Source of the DNA: Aurantibacter_A sp965215845 | GTDB taxonomy: Bacteria; Bacteroidota; Bacteroidia; Flavobacteriales; Flavobacteriaceae | DNA length: 64,000 nucleotides | Direction of reading: 5' to 3' | Assembly: GCA_965215845.1 (NCBI GenBank) | Contig: CBDCEL010000003.1 | Location: forward strand, 1,195,613 to 1,259,612 | Shown: positions 45,366 through 52,366 of the stretch, in pieces | Layout: each line of letters opens with the position of its first letter | How positions within the stretch are numbered: the first letter of the stretch is position 1 | Program-made: the position numbers and the translations under genes | The notes under the pieces: model-generated | Seen by the model: the letters and a program-made list of their open reading frames with translations, nothing else | The model's database searches: none | What the model was told of the DNA's origin: nothing

Positions 45366-45932
45366 CTATAAGCTATCTTTGCGAGCAGTGTATATTTCAA
45401 TTGCCTTTAAATAATTCCTTGAGCCATTCATTGACATATCATTTATAAAACCATCTAGTTCGGGATGATTATCTTTTATCCAATTGACCAAAGAATCCCT
45501 TTCCTTGCTCCAAATGTTCCAATTAACATCAATGGACTCCAATTCTTCAAGTTTTGAGATTTTCCCGGAAGTAAAGGAAACCTCGACCTTAAACACCAAG
45601 GGATTGTTCTTCAAAAACTCGTTGCGTACATTATCTTGGGCCACGGTGACATGAACGTAATCGCCCCTTTCCTCAAGTTCCATTATCCGATATCTTGACC
45701 TAAATATGGAATCCCATTTAAAAAATTCATAAAAACTTCTATGGGTATAAGGCGTGACATAATCCCCAGAGCTAACTGTAATGGTGTCATTTATCAATGT
45801 CCTGATTTTATTGTAATCCCCTGAATCAAAAGCATCGTAATATCTGATGACCTTCTTCTGATGAGTCAATTTATGGTCGTCGCATCCCATTGTTAAAACC
45901 AAGAGAAATAGTATTAGAAGCTTATTTTTCAT
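45366..45932 (-). CDS. NTF2-like lipoprotein
   Basis: 188 aa from the ATG at 45932, chosen because a lipoprotein signal follows (LILFLLVLTMGCDDH). The longer frame to 46049 would translate the conserved intergenic hairpin region and is rejected. The body (RYYDAFDSGDYNKIRTLIND ... YEFFKWDSIFRSRYRIM ... DYVHVTVAQDNVRNEFL) fits the NTF2/SnoaL-like cone fold. The ligand is unknown. Motif copy 6 ends two bases before the ATG. Confidence 0.65.
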   Translation of the reverse strand: MKNKLLILFLLVLTMGCDDHKLTHQKKVIRYYDAFDSGDYNKIRTLINDTITVSSGDYVTPYTHRSFYEFFKWDSIFRSRYRIMELEERGDYVHVTVAQDNVRNEFLKNNPLVFKVEVSFTSGKISKLEELESIDVNWNIWSKERDSLVNWIKDNHPELDGFINDMSMNGSRNYLKAIEIYTARKDSL

Positions 45933-45933
45933 T

Positions 45934-45952
45934 GATCGTTTTTTTGAACTTT
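45934..45952 (-). repeat. 19-nt array motif, copy 6
   Basis: 17 of 19 positions match; it directly follows the conserved hairpin spacer (CGCTACC on the minus strand) and precedes the NTF2-like ATG by two bases. Confidence 0.65.
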
Positions 45953-46081
45953 GGTAGCGCCCCTGGCTATGGCCAGATATTTCAATGCACAAGCCCCGGC
46001 GGGCATATTTATTAACTCTAAGATAGGGAAATAGCCCAAGCCTTGGCAAGTAATGGGTTCTAGGGGTTGTTGTACCTAATT
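45953..46081 (-). repeat. attC-like site after the PKD-LamG gene
   Basis: Left end AATTAGGTACAAC at the gene stop (46069-46081) is complementary, at 11 of 13 positions with two wobble-compatible changes, to GTTGTGCTTAATT before the same gene (47138-47150). Inside are imperfect arms CAAGCCCCGGCGGGC (45990-46004) and GCCCAAGCCTTG (46034-46045). The right arm ends in CCAGGGGCGCTACC next to motif copy 6. It is much more GC-rich than the adjacent genes. Confidence 0.55.
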
Positions 46082-47041
46082 ATTATATAAAGCTTCAACC
46101 TCACCTTCGTTTAAAGCCCGATCATAAATATTTATATCATCGATTTTGCCGATGTACTCATTGACCGAATTGCCAATATACATGAAGATACCTTGCTCTG
46201 ATATTACGTAGAATTGGTTAGCAGGGTCGTATTCAAAACTACCAATTAACTCACCATTAATATATAGCTTTGACACTCTGTTATCATATATGGCGACCAA
46301 ATGTGACCATTCATCAAATGAAATAGGATTAGGGGATTCTATGGTGTGTTCAAAAGCAGTCCACAAAATGTTACCATTGGAGAACATCCTAATACCATAA
46401 TTAGCCCCATCGGCATTATTGGCTTCGGCAATTGCACTTATACTATTAATATTGGAATTTGGATTTACCCAAATTGAAATTGAAATGGAAGATTTATCAT
46501 CAATTTCGAAACCTGGTGCTCTACCCAAAACCAATCTGCTGTCAATAAATTCAAGAGCTTTATTTTCGATATTTTGTCGATTCGCAGTTGCAAGTGGAGT
46601 TCCAATTATTTCATGAGCAACATTGTTGCCACTGGTATCTTGTACATCACCATCTAAATTGAATTGAGCTACAAGCCCATCATTCAAGTTATAATTAACG
46701 GTAATTAAGCCCAACTTAATTATTTCATCTGATGAATTGTCATTTCCAGCAACCAATTTCACTTGGTATGTGCCGGCATTTTCATATGCCACACTTGGGT
46801 TCTCCACATTTGAAATAGCCGGGGTTCCTCCTTCAAAAGTCCATGACCAACTGGTGGGAAAACCTGTAGAGGCATCATTAAATTGGATAGTTTCATTAAC
46901 AAAAACCTCAACAGAGCTTGAAGTGAATTCAGCTTTAACTTCGGTTATTTCAATTTCTTTATCGCTTTCCTCACCTGAACAACTAGTCAATAAAATGATG
47001 GATACCAGTAAGATTGTTTTCAAAGTTAATTTTATCATCAT
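46076..47041 (-). CDS. lipoprotein with PKD and LamG-like domains
   Basis: 321 aa. Lipobox at IILLTSCSGEE. A PKD domain (about residues 38-118) shows the hallmark STGFPTSWSWTFEGGTP and YENAGTYQVKLVAGND. A concanavalin A-like LamG domain follows (120-320: GLVAQFNLDGDVQDTSGNN, SISIWVNPNSNI, WSHLVAIYDNRVSKLYINGE, IGKIDDINIYDRALNEGE). It is probably a glycan-binding surface protein. Complementary core sites flank it at 47138-47150 and 46069-46081. Confidence 0.82.
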   Translation of the reverse strand: MMIKLTLKTILLVSIILLTSCSGEESDKEIEITEVKAEFTSSSVEVFVNETIQFNDASTGFPTSWSWTFEGGTPAISNVENPSVAYENAGTYQVKLVAGNDNSSDEIIKLGLITVNYNLNDGLVAQFNLDGDVQDTSGNNVAHEIIGTPLATANRQNIENKALEFIDSRLVLGRAPGFEIDDKSSISISIWVNPNSNINSISAIAEANNADGANYGIRMFSNGNILWTAFEHTIESPNPISFDEWSHLVAIYDNRVSKLYINGELIGSFEYDPANQFYVISEQGIFMYIGNSVNEYIGKIDDINIYDRALNEGEVEALYNN

Positions 47042-47137
47042 AGATATTTCTAATTCAGGTCAATGGTTAAAACTAATCTCATAACGCAAAATATGACTCG
47101 TTAGTTTAAGAAGTTAGTAGAATTTCCTTGTGATGAG

Positions 47138-47150
47138 AATTAAGCACAAC
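47138..47150 (-). repeat. 5' core site of the PKD-LamG cassette
   Basis: Minus strand GTTGTGCTTAATT; complementary to AATTAGGTACAAC just after the same gene, allowing two wobbles. Confidence 0.5.
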
Positions 47151-47215
47151 TAGGTTGTATAGATGTAAAATAAATCTATATTCTCCCATTTTGGGGTAAG
47201 ACCGATGTAATGTGC

Positions 47216-47234
47216 TATCGTTTACTTGAACTTT
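47216..47234 (-). repeat. 19-nt array motif, copy 5
   Basis: 17 of 19 positions match. It lies 27 bp after the stop of the RDD gene. Confidence 0.65.
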
Positions 47235-47261
47235 GGCGGTATACTTTATTGACAACTTCCT

Positions 47262-47840
47262 TTAAAACGGATGAGGCACCGTCAGATTAAATCCGTAAAA
47301 ATATATCACGCCGATTATCAATATGATTAAGAAACTTGGTTTTAGTTTAAGTTTCTTTAGGTCGGTCAAAACTGACTTCAACTCCTCTTTTTCATCTAAT
47401 ATAACCTTTGTGTTTGCAATATAGTCGCCAATGCGCCTTTCAGGATTTATATATCCAACGATCACCTCCAATGGCCAAGCTATAGCGATTGTCAAATTAC
47501 GAAGGAAGCATTGTAATTCCGTTGCAGGGCCTTTAGTCTTTTGATCAACCACTTGATACCCCAATATCCTTTTTGCGGGACTTTTCGCCCTCAGAAGATC
47601 TTTATTTAGATAAATAAACATCGTTGGATAAAAAGCCAAGTAGGAATATTTAGGGTGAAATTCTAAAATTTCAAATGACATCAAAATCATTATAATAATC
47701 AATATGGGAACGGTAACAATTGTCATAATGATATGATCCAACAGCATACTTGAAATTCGATGAAACCTTGGGTTGATATTCGAGATTTTTGAAATTTCTT
47801 TGAATAAAATTCCCTTATGGTTATTTTCAGTTTCTTGCAT
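47262..47840 (-). CDS. RDD-family membrane protein
   Basis: 192 aa. The RDD region starts FHRISSMLLDHIIMTIVTV, where RISSMLLDH replaces the name-giving Arg-Asp-Asp positions by degenerate residues; three hydrophobic segments follow (IVTVPILIIIMILMSFEI, YSYLAFYPTMFIYLN, PSFLIILIIGVIYFYGF). KRILGYQVVDQKTKG is the usual loop after helix 2. Function unknown, perhaps ion or drug transport. Its ATG is immediately preceded by motif copy 4, with no extra leader. Confidence 0.75.
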   Translation of the reverse strand: MQETENNHKGILFKEISKISNINPRFHRISSMLLDHIIMTIVTVPILIIIMILMSFEILEFHPKYSYLAFYPTMFIYLNKDLLRAKSPAKRILGYQVVDQKTKGPATELQCFLRNLTIAIAWPLEVIVGYINPERRIGDYIANTKVILDEKEELKSVLTDLKKLKLKPSFLIILIIGVIYFYGFNLTVPHPF

Positions 47841-47856
47841 CGTTTATTTGAACTTT
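47838..47856 (-). repeat. 19-nt array motif, copy 4
   Basis: 18 of 19 positions match; its end is the start codon itself, reading AAAGTTCAAATAAACG then ATG. It follows GTCCACG of the spacer. Confidence 0.7.
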
Positions 47857-47901
47857 CGTGGACTGGACTATGGCTTTTCATAGGAGCCAATGTTAGGCAC
47901 A
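47857..47901 (-). repeat. attC-like site after the amidohydrolase gene
   Basis: Starts with TGTGCCTAAC (47892-47901), the exact complement of GTTAGGCACA at 49425-49434 before the same gene; GCCTAAC and GTTAGGC are textbook integron core sites. The short spacer has a TGGCT / AGCCA stem and a right arm (plus strand 47861-47878) that matches the site at 51110-51127 in 15 of 18 positions. Confidence 0.65.
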
Positions 47902-47908
47902 GTTTCTA

Positions 47909-49339
47909 TTAATATTTTTTTCTATCAGACCATTTAAATTTCTCTTTGTTTTCTTCATTAAATTGTTCTAATTCCAAAAGCATATTATTAAGTTCTTCTT
48001 TATTAACCCAAGTACCGTTTACAAAAACTCCACTAATAGTCCGTGTGTTTTTGATGTTTTCGAGAGGATTTTTATCAAGTAAAACAAGGTCTGCAAATTT
48101 TCCTATTTCCACAGTTCCAACTTCTTTATCAATTCCTAGCCATTCGGCAGGTAGTCTTGTCGCAGAAATCAAGACTTGTTCGTTACTCATCCCATATTCT
48201 GCCATCAATTCAAGTTCATCTTGTAGAGAAAACCCTGGAATTACAACGGGAATACCTGAGTCTGTTCCAGCAACTATTGGAACTTCTGCTTCAATAAACG
48301 CCTTAATTAGTTTTTCTTGGAATTCTATGTAAGTGTCAATTTGAGTTATAAATTCTGGGCTTGTTCTTCTGTAATAATAATTTGTTTCTTCATTTAACCA
48401 TCTATCTTGCAAAATAGGGTGGATGTATTTCACATTTTCGTTATTACGCACTTCATCTAATCCACGTAGTTGACTTCCTATCCAAATCATTGTTGTTAAT
48501 GAAGATGTGAGCCAAGTATCATTATCTTTAGCCAACTGTGCAAAGTGTCTTGCATCGGCCACATTTTTATCTGCCGAATGTTTTGTGTATTCTTCTGCGT
48601 GGGCTACCATATCAAAATGGGGTACAAAGACTTTCTCTAATTGTCCTTGAAATGCGTCTGGTATGTGCCCTACAACTTTTAAGCCTTGTTTATTAGCTTC
48701 ATCAACAATGGCATAGAATGTTTCTTCATTAAGAAATGAATATACTTTAATAAAGTTATATCCTTCAGCTTTTACGCTTCTTACTGCTTGACGTCCATCG
48801 TTAGGTGTATTGGCTATTCTTCCATAACCTTCACCGCCATTAATTAATGCGGCCAATGCCATTCTTGGACCTATCACTTTGCCCGAGGCAATTTCATCTC
48901 TTTGTCCGATATGCTGTGCTCGTGCATTCAAATCGAAAGTAGTAGTAACTCCATTAGCAATGTATAAAGACATAACACCTTGAGTATCCCAAAAAATATT
49001 AGCTCCTTTGGTTGGTATATTTGGTGCTATGTAGTTACTATTTGTGTACGTATGGACGTGCATATCTGTAAGTCCTGGAATCAAAAATTTTCCATTTCCA
49101 TCTATTGCTTTTGCATTTGTTGGTATTGAATCATTTATCGAGAAAATTTTTTGATTTTGAATGACTACAGTTGCATTTTCAATGACTTCGTTGCTCTCGG
49201 TCATTGGAATGACTGTCACATTTTTTAATACGTAAGTATTCGATTCTTGTTCTTGCTTTATGCTTTTAGGGGAAGGATTGTTACAACTGGTGATGATAAG
49301 TACCGTCAGTAATAATAGCTCTCTTAGATAATGATTCAC
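47909..49339 (-). CDS. amidohydrolase-family lipoprotein
   Basis: 476 aa from a GTG start at 49339 (GTGAATCATTAT). Lipobox at TVLIITSCNNP. Metal-dependent amidohydrolase signatures: DGNGKFLIPGLTDMHVHTY (first His-x-His), later KVVGHIPDAF and PHFDMVAHAEEY (more metal ligands), PIVAGTDSGIPV (catalytic Asp) and GKFADLVLLDKNPLENI at the end, as in imidazolonepropionase-like peptidases. The substrate is unknown. It is bounded by exact core sites (49425-49434 and 47892-47901). Confidence 0.87.
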   Translation of the reverse strand: MNHYLRELLLLTVLIITSCNNPSPKSIKQEQESNTYVLKNVTVIPMTESNEVIENATVVIQNQKIFSINDSIPTNAKAIDGNGKFLIPGLTDMHVHTYTNSNYIAPNIPTKGANIFWDTQGVMSLYIANGVTTTFDLNARAQHIGQRDEIASGKVIGPRMALAALINGGEGYGRIANTPNDGRQAVRSVKAEGYNFIKVYSFLNEETFYAIVDEANKQGLKVVGHIPDAFQGQLEKVFVPHFDMVAHAEEYTKHSADKNVADARHFAQLAKDNDTWLTSSLTTMIWIGSQLRGLDEVRNNENVKYIHPILQDRWLNEETNYYYRRTSPEFITQIDTYIEFQEKLIKAFIEAEVPIVAGTDSGIPVVIPGFSLQDELELMAEYGMSNEQVLISATRLPAEWLGIDKEVGTVEIGKFADLVLLDKNPLENIKNTRTISGVFVNGTWVNKEELNNMLLELEQFNEENKEKFKWSDRKKY

Positions 49340-49424
49340 TATTGTGTTTTTTGATTGATTTCATAAGTAAGACGCTAATTTTAAGTGATTGTTACTAATT
49401 TTTCGGTCAAAAATTTCGTCAAAT

Positions 49425-49434
49425 TGTGCCTAAC
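49425..49434 (-). repeat. 5' core site of the amidohydrolase cassette
   Basis: Minus strand GTTAGGCACA, an exact complement of TGTGCCTAAC after the same gene. Confidence 0.6.
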
Positions 49435-49494
49435 AATTGTATATAGTAACAAGTTACCATATTCTTTTTTTGACAAAGATTTTGGTAGGTAAAT

Positions 49495-49513
49495 AATCGT
49501 TTATTTGAACTTT
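49495..49513 (-). repeat. 19-nt array motif, copy 3
   Basis: Perfect copy of AAAGTTCAAATAAACGATT on the minus strand, directly after GTTAGC of the hairpin site. No gene lies between it and the next core site at 49425. Confidence 0.7.
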
Positions 49514-49646
49514 GCTAACGGTCTTGTGTATGATTAGTTGCGGAAAAATCAAATCTGATTTTTCCGCCTGTAGTAAAGATAATTTATTGCAGGAATTTCC
49601 GAGTAGAAATTCCGTCCGCAATTGATTATATATGGTGTTGTAAGCA
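49514..49646 (-). repeat. attC-like hairpin site after the membrane-protein gene
   Basis: Begins with TGCTTACAAC (49637-49646), the exact complement of GTTGTAAGCA before the same gene, and ends with GTTAGC. Outer arms on the plus strand, GTGTATGATTAGTTGCGG (49526-49543) and CCGCAATTGATTATATAT (49616-49633), pair over all 18 positions if G-T wobbles are allowed. Inside are two further hairpins (49542-49565 and 49592-49613). The minus strand would carry A-C mismatches instead, so one strand folds better. Confidence 0.65.
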
Positions 49647-49650
49647 GAGT

Positions 49651-50439
49651 TTATTTATTATTCAGAAGGTAAAACTGAAATAAACTAACAATAATTGTAA
49701 GTAGGAAACCTAAGACCACTATGTTATGAAGGAAATAGATAAAGTTGGCTGTTCGGCTTTGGGGATTAAAATTATCTGTGAATAATATATTTAAAGTATA
49801 AGGTAAAATTTGTTTGTAATTCCAAAACTTGTTTTGTTCGATATCGTTTATTTTTTTGTTAATATTCTTTTTGTCAATTTCGATTTCTACTAAGTATTGT
49901 TCAAGAATATCAAATAGATTTTCTTTGTCATTGAAAATATTTAGTTCTAGTAACTTAATATTACTGTGATCATAAATTTCAATCTCCTTATAATCATTAC
50001 CCCCAGGTATTGGTTCCTGCATTGTTTTTCCCGTGACCATAAAGGAGTCAAATTTTATTATTCTTTTATTATCTAGATAGTCCCAAGGGATTTGAGATAA
50101 TTGATTGGAATATTTGTTTGTAAAATTGGTCAACTCCGGTTTGTGCTTTTTAATTAAGTTCTTTTCTATTTCATTTTTTTGTTCAAAGGCTCTTTTCAGT
50201 TTTTCATTACGTTCAAACGAGATAATATCCTTTTCAATCTTAATACTATTTTCATTTTTATTAATTAGGTTCATGTATGTCAAGGGAAAAACTACTAAGT
50301 GGAGCAATATGAAAATGGATATGGACTTAAGCAATAACTTAATCTGTTTCGGTTCTTTCTTCTTTCCTATTATCCATGCGATTCGTGATAAAAAAATTAG
50401 TAATAGAGCAACTATTATATCAAGAATTATTTGCCACAT
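49651..50439 (-). CDS. membrane protein of unknown function
   Basis: 262 aa. Two helices at the N-terminus (ILDIIVALLLIFLSRIAWIIG and SISIFILLHLVVFPLTYMNL), a lysine/glutamate-rich soluble part (about 70-225) and a last helix (FIYFLHNIVVLGFLLTIIVSL). The soluble part contains FDSFMVTGKTMQEPIPGGND. No family recognised. Codon use is strikingly A+T-rich. It is flanked by exact complementary core sites at 50464-50473 and 49637-49646. Confidence 0.6.
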   Translation of the reverse strand: MWQIILDIIVALLLIFLSRIAWIIGKKKEPKQIKLLLKSISIFILLHLVVFPLTYMNLINKNENSIKIEKDIISFERNEKLKRAFEQKNEIEKNLIKKHKPELTNFTNKYSNQLSQIPWDYLDNKRIIKFDSFMVTGKTMQEPIPGGNDYKEIEIYDHSNIKLLELNIFNDKENLFDILEQYLVEIEIDKKNINKKINDIEQNKFWNYKQILPYTLNILFTDNFNPQSRTANFIYFLHNIVVLGFLLTIIVSLFQFYLLNNK

Positions 50440-50463
50440 TTGTGAAGTTATATTTGTTAGAAT

Positions 50464-50473
50464 TGCTTACAAC
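50464..50473 (-). repeat. 5' core site of the membrane-protein cassette
   Basis: Minus strand GTTGTAAGCA, an exact complement of TGCTTACAAC after the same gene, 25 bp before the ATG. Confidence 0.6.
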
Positions 50474-50567
50474 GTAGGAATATAGATCATTAAGAATCTA
50501 TACTTCACTTATATGTGGAACTTTTTCGTTGAATAGTCAAATATTTTTCATTTGCAAACGAATTTGC

Positions 50568-50586
50568 AATCGTTTATTTGAACTTT
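50568..50586 (-). repeat. 19-nt array motif, copy 2
   Basis: Perfect copy, five bases after the stop of the 163-aa gene. A small palindrome (GCAAATTCGTTTGC, 50554-50567) follows on the minus strand. Confidence 0.7.
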
Positions 50587-50591
50587 AATAT

Positions 50592-51083
50592 TCAGTCTTG
50601 ACTCAAATAGACATTGATTAAACCCTGTAACTTCTTTATTCTTCTCATACCTGAATTCTTGGAATATTCTACTTCCTCGCTATAATATTCTACTAAATCT
50701 TTAAGGTTATCATCAGCTTGTAATATCCTTTCAGAATTAGATTCCCATGTCTCATTTGCTGGCAACCATTCATGTCTAAAAAGAATACATTTTATTTTCG
50801 TCAAATCACCAGATTCCAGCCAGCCAAAAGTTAATGTATTCAACTTCGTCCCGTTATCAGGAGTTGACCAAACAAGGATATCTAAAATAATCGCGATTTT
50901 CCTCAAGTCGGTATTTGGTTCAATTGAATCTACGAGCAACTGGCAAAAATCTTCTTCAAAATGATGTTTTACCAGGACATCAACCTTTTCAAAGGCATTC
51001 TGTCCAATAATATCTAATTCTCCATTGTTAGGTTTGATATCCTCTAATATCTCCGAAAGTAATATTGAATCAATTTTATTCAA
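50592..51083 (-). CDS. small soluble protein of unknown function
   Basis: 163 aa, acidic, apparently all helical (ILLSEILEDIKPNNGELDI, FQLLVDSIEPNTDLRKIAII, SERILQADDNLKDLVEYYSEE). It starts at TTG (51083); no ATG exists near the start, and motif copy 1 ends 6 bp upstream, which supports this start. A helical-repeat or immunity-type fold is possible, but I do not recognise it. Flanked by motif copies 1 and 2, so the unit is about 520 bp. Confidence 0.5.
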   Translation of the reverse strand: MNKIDSILLSEILEDIKPNNGELDIIGQNAFEKVDVLVKHHFEEDFCQLLVDSIEPNTDLRKIAIILDILVWSTPDNGTKLNTLTFGWLESGDLTKIKCILFRHEWLPANETWESNSERILQADDNLKDLVEYYSEEVEYSKNSGMRRIKKLQGLINVYLSQD

Positions 51084-51088
51084 GTGCC

Positions 51089-51107
51089 AATCGTTTATTT
51101 GAACTTT
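51089..51107 (-). repeat. 19-nt array motif, copy 1
   Basis: Perfect copy; with copies 2 and 3 it defines the consensus AAAGTTCAAATAAACGATT. Confidence 0.7.
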
Positions 51108-51150
51108 AAGACTGGTCTAGTGCTTTTTGTTGGATACGCTGTTGGCCAAC
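51108..51150 (-). repeat. attC-like site after the SIR2 gene
   Basis: Starts GTTGGCCAAC (51141-51150), complementary at 9 of 10 positions to GTTAGCCAAC at 52301-52310 before the same gene. The right arm (plus strand 51110-51127) matches that of the amidohydrolase site in 15 of 18 positions and ends at motif copy 1. Confidence 0.5.
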
Positions 51151-51170
51151 TATTTTGTTAAATCTAGTAG

Positions 51171-52292
51171 TTAAGACGATAAATTTTCTCTTGCAATTTT
51201 CAGTGCTTCATCAATTGGTGCCAATAATTGTCCTTCCTTTTCAATATCTTCTATCGTGTATTCTAACATTGTAGGATTTTCTCCTAGATTATCTCGATGT
51301 TGAATATAAGCTTGTCTAATATGTTCAGGTGTACTCTCTGGTAAATTATTAAGAGCCCTAGTAATCACGCTCGTAGAAAGTTCATAAAATGATGAGTTAA
51401 CAAGAAGCCTCCAAGTTCCTAAAAGTTCAATCTCGTTTGGACCAGGCAAGGTGGATTCTACGCTCTTCCAGAAGCTAGTCCAGTTTTCAATTTCAATAAC
51501 CTCTATTTTATTATTTATTGCCCATTTCCGAATCTCTCTATTTTTTTCTGATAAAGAGCCTACAAACCATAAAACTTTCCGAAGTTGTTGCCTAAAATCG
51601 CTTATTTGATTTCTAAGATATTCGTCCTCGAGACTCATACCCATAATTACTAGATTTGACGAAAAAGCCGCATGAATAGCTAGTTGGAACGCTAATGTGC
51701 CATTCATACTGTCGTATTCTGACGCCGTCATAATGCAAATTCCAGAATGATCTATTGCTCCGTGTGGATGTAAGATGTGTCTGCGAAACATACCTGCTCG
51801 AGATTTCGAAGTTCTGGGAACAAATCCTTTAATAGTTTCAGGTAACTCTGGGGTAAAGTACTTAACCTCATATGGACCTCCAGGTCCTGCCAAAAGGATT
51901 GAGGTAAAAGTTTCAATATTGAAATTCACTATCGGATTAGCCAACGATCCTAAATGTGCAATTTGACGGACCGGGTTAGGGACACATGAATCTGGATTTT
52001 GATAGAGTTTTGCTTGATTAATAATCGATTTCGATAATTTTTCCAGAATATTTTCCCTTAAAAATCTTTGAAAGCGAGTTCTGCCTACCGAGTTGAGTAA
52101 TTGTAGAAGTTGACTAGGATAATCGCCTTCTAGATCTTCGATAGTTGTTTCAGCTTGAAGTTCCTTCACAAGATCGGACCATAAAGGTAGGCCATTGAAA
52201 CCTGCCAAGTGCAATGATACCCCTGCACCTACCCATAGGCAATAACCATCTGAATTGTGCTTCATTATTTCTAAAGCTTCATTATAATCCAT
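51171..52292 (-). CDS. SIR2-like protein, probable NAD-dependent defence effector
   Basis: 373 aa. The N-terminal Rossmann motif LWVGAGVSLHLA (about 19-30) and the later NFNIETFTS, HPHGAIDHSG (conserved His) and VIMGMSLEDEYLR are SIR2_2-type signatures. The C-terminal 100 residues are helical and unassigned. Such bacterial SIR2 proteins commonly act as NADases in anti-phage defence; that role here is inferred from the family and the mobile-looking context. It is the first cassette in the array, with core sites 52301-52310 and 51141-51150. Confidence 0.72.
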   Translation of the reverse strand: MDYNEALEIMKHNSDGYCLWVGAGVSLHLAGFNGLPLWSDLVKELQAETTIEDLEGDYPSQLLQLLNSVGRTRFQRFLRENILEKLSKSIINQAKLYQNPDSCVPNPVRQIAHLGSLANPIVNFNIETFTSILLAGPGGPYEVKYFTPELPETIKGFVPRTSKSRAGMFRRHILHPHGAIDHSGICIMTASEYDSMNGTLAFQLAIHAAFSSNLVIMGMSLEDEYLRNQISDFRQQLRKVLWFVGSLSEKNREIRKWAINNKIEVIEIENWTSFWKSVESTLPGPNEIELLGTWRLLVNSSFYELSTSVITRALNNLPESTPEHIRQAYIQHRDNLGENPTMLEYTIEDIEKEGQLLAPIDEALKIARENLSS

Positions 52293-52300
52293 TATAACAT

Positions 52301-52310
52301 GTTGGCTAAC
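52301..52310 (-). repeat. 5' core site of the SIR2 cassette
   Basis: Minus strand GTTAGCCAAC, 9 of 10 complementary to GTTGGCCAAC after the gene; preceded by CCTAC, which also precedes the core site at 50464. Confidence 0.5.
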
Positions 52311-52366
52311 GTAGGTATTTAATCATTGATCACTTATCTTTTATACATTCAATTGAATTTTTCTTT

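Larger units (their letters stand above)
43440..52310 (-). mobile_element. cassette-like gene array with attC-like sites (putative)
   Basis: Ten same-strand, functionally unrelated genes between 43440 and 52310. A 19-nt motif occurs nine times at the gene boundaries. Four genes carry complementary core sites at their two ends. Hairpin-forming spacers follow several genes; three of those spacers share a related right arm (GACTGG-CTA-GCTTTT on the plus strand at 51110 and 47861, and CTGGCTATGGCC at 45963). The coding sequence is visibly more A+T-rich than the flanks. This is the layout of an integron cassette array lacking its integrase. The call rests on sequence geometry only; see the findings. 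Confidence 0.6.

Noticed and set aside
45366..46049. 227-aa version of the NTF2-like protein
   Set aside because: The extra 39 residues translate the conserved intergenic hairpin, and the internal ATG at 45932 gives a proper lipoprotein signal.
50592..51083. Toxin-antitoxin pairing of the 163-aa protein with its neighbours
   Set aside because: Array motifs lie on both sides of the gene, and neither neighbour resembles a known toxin or antitoxin.
43745..51107. The nine repeats as a CRISPR array
   Set aside because: Spacing is 0.4-1.8 kb with genes between copies, and spacers are not uniform; no cas genes are present.
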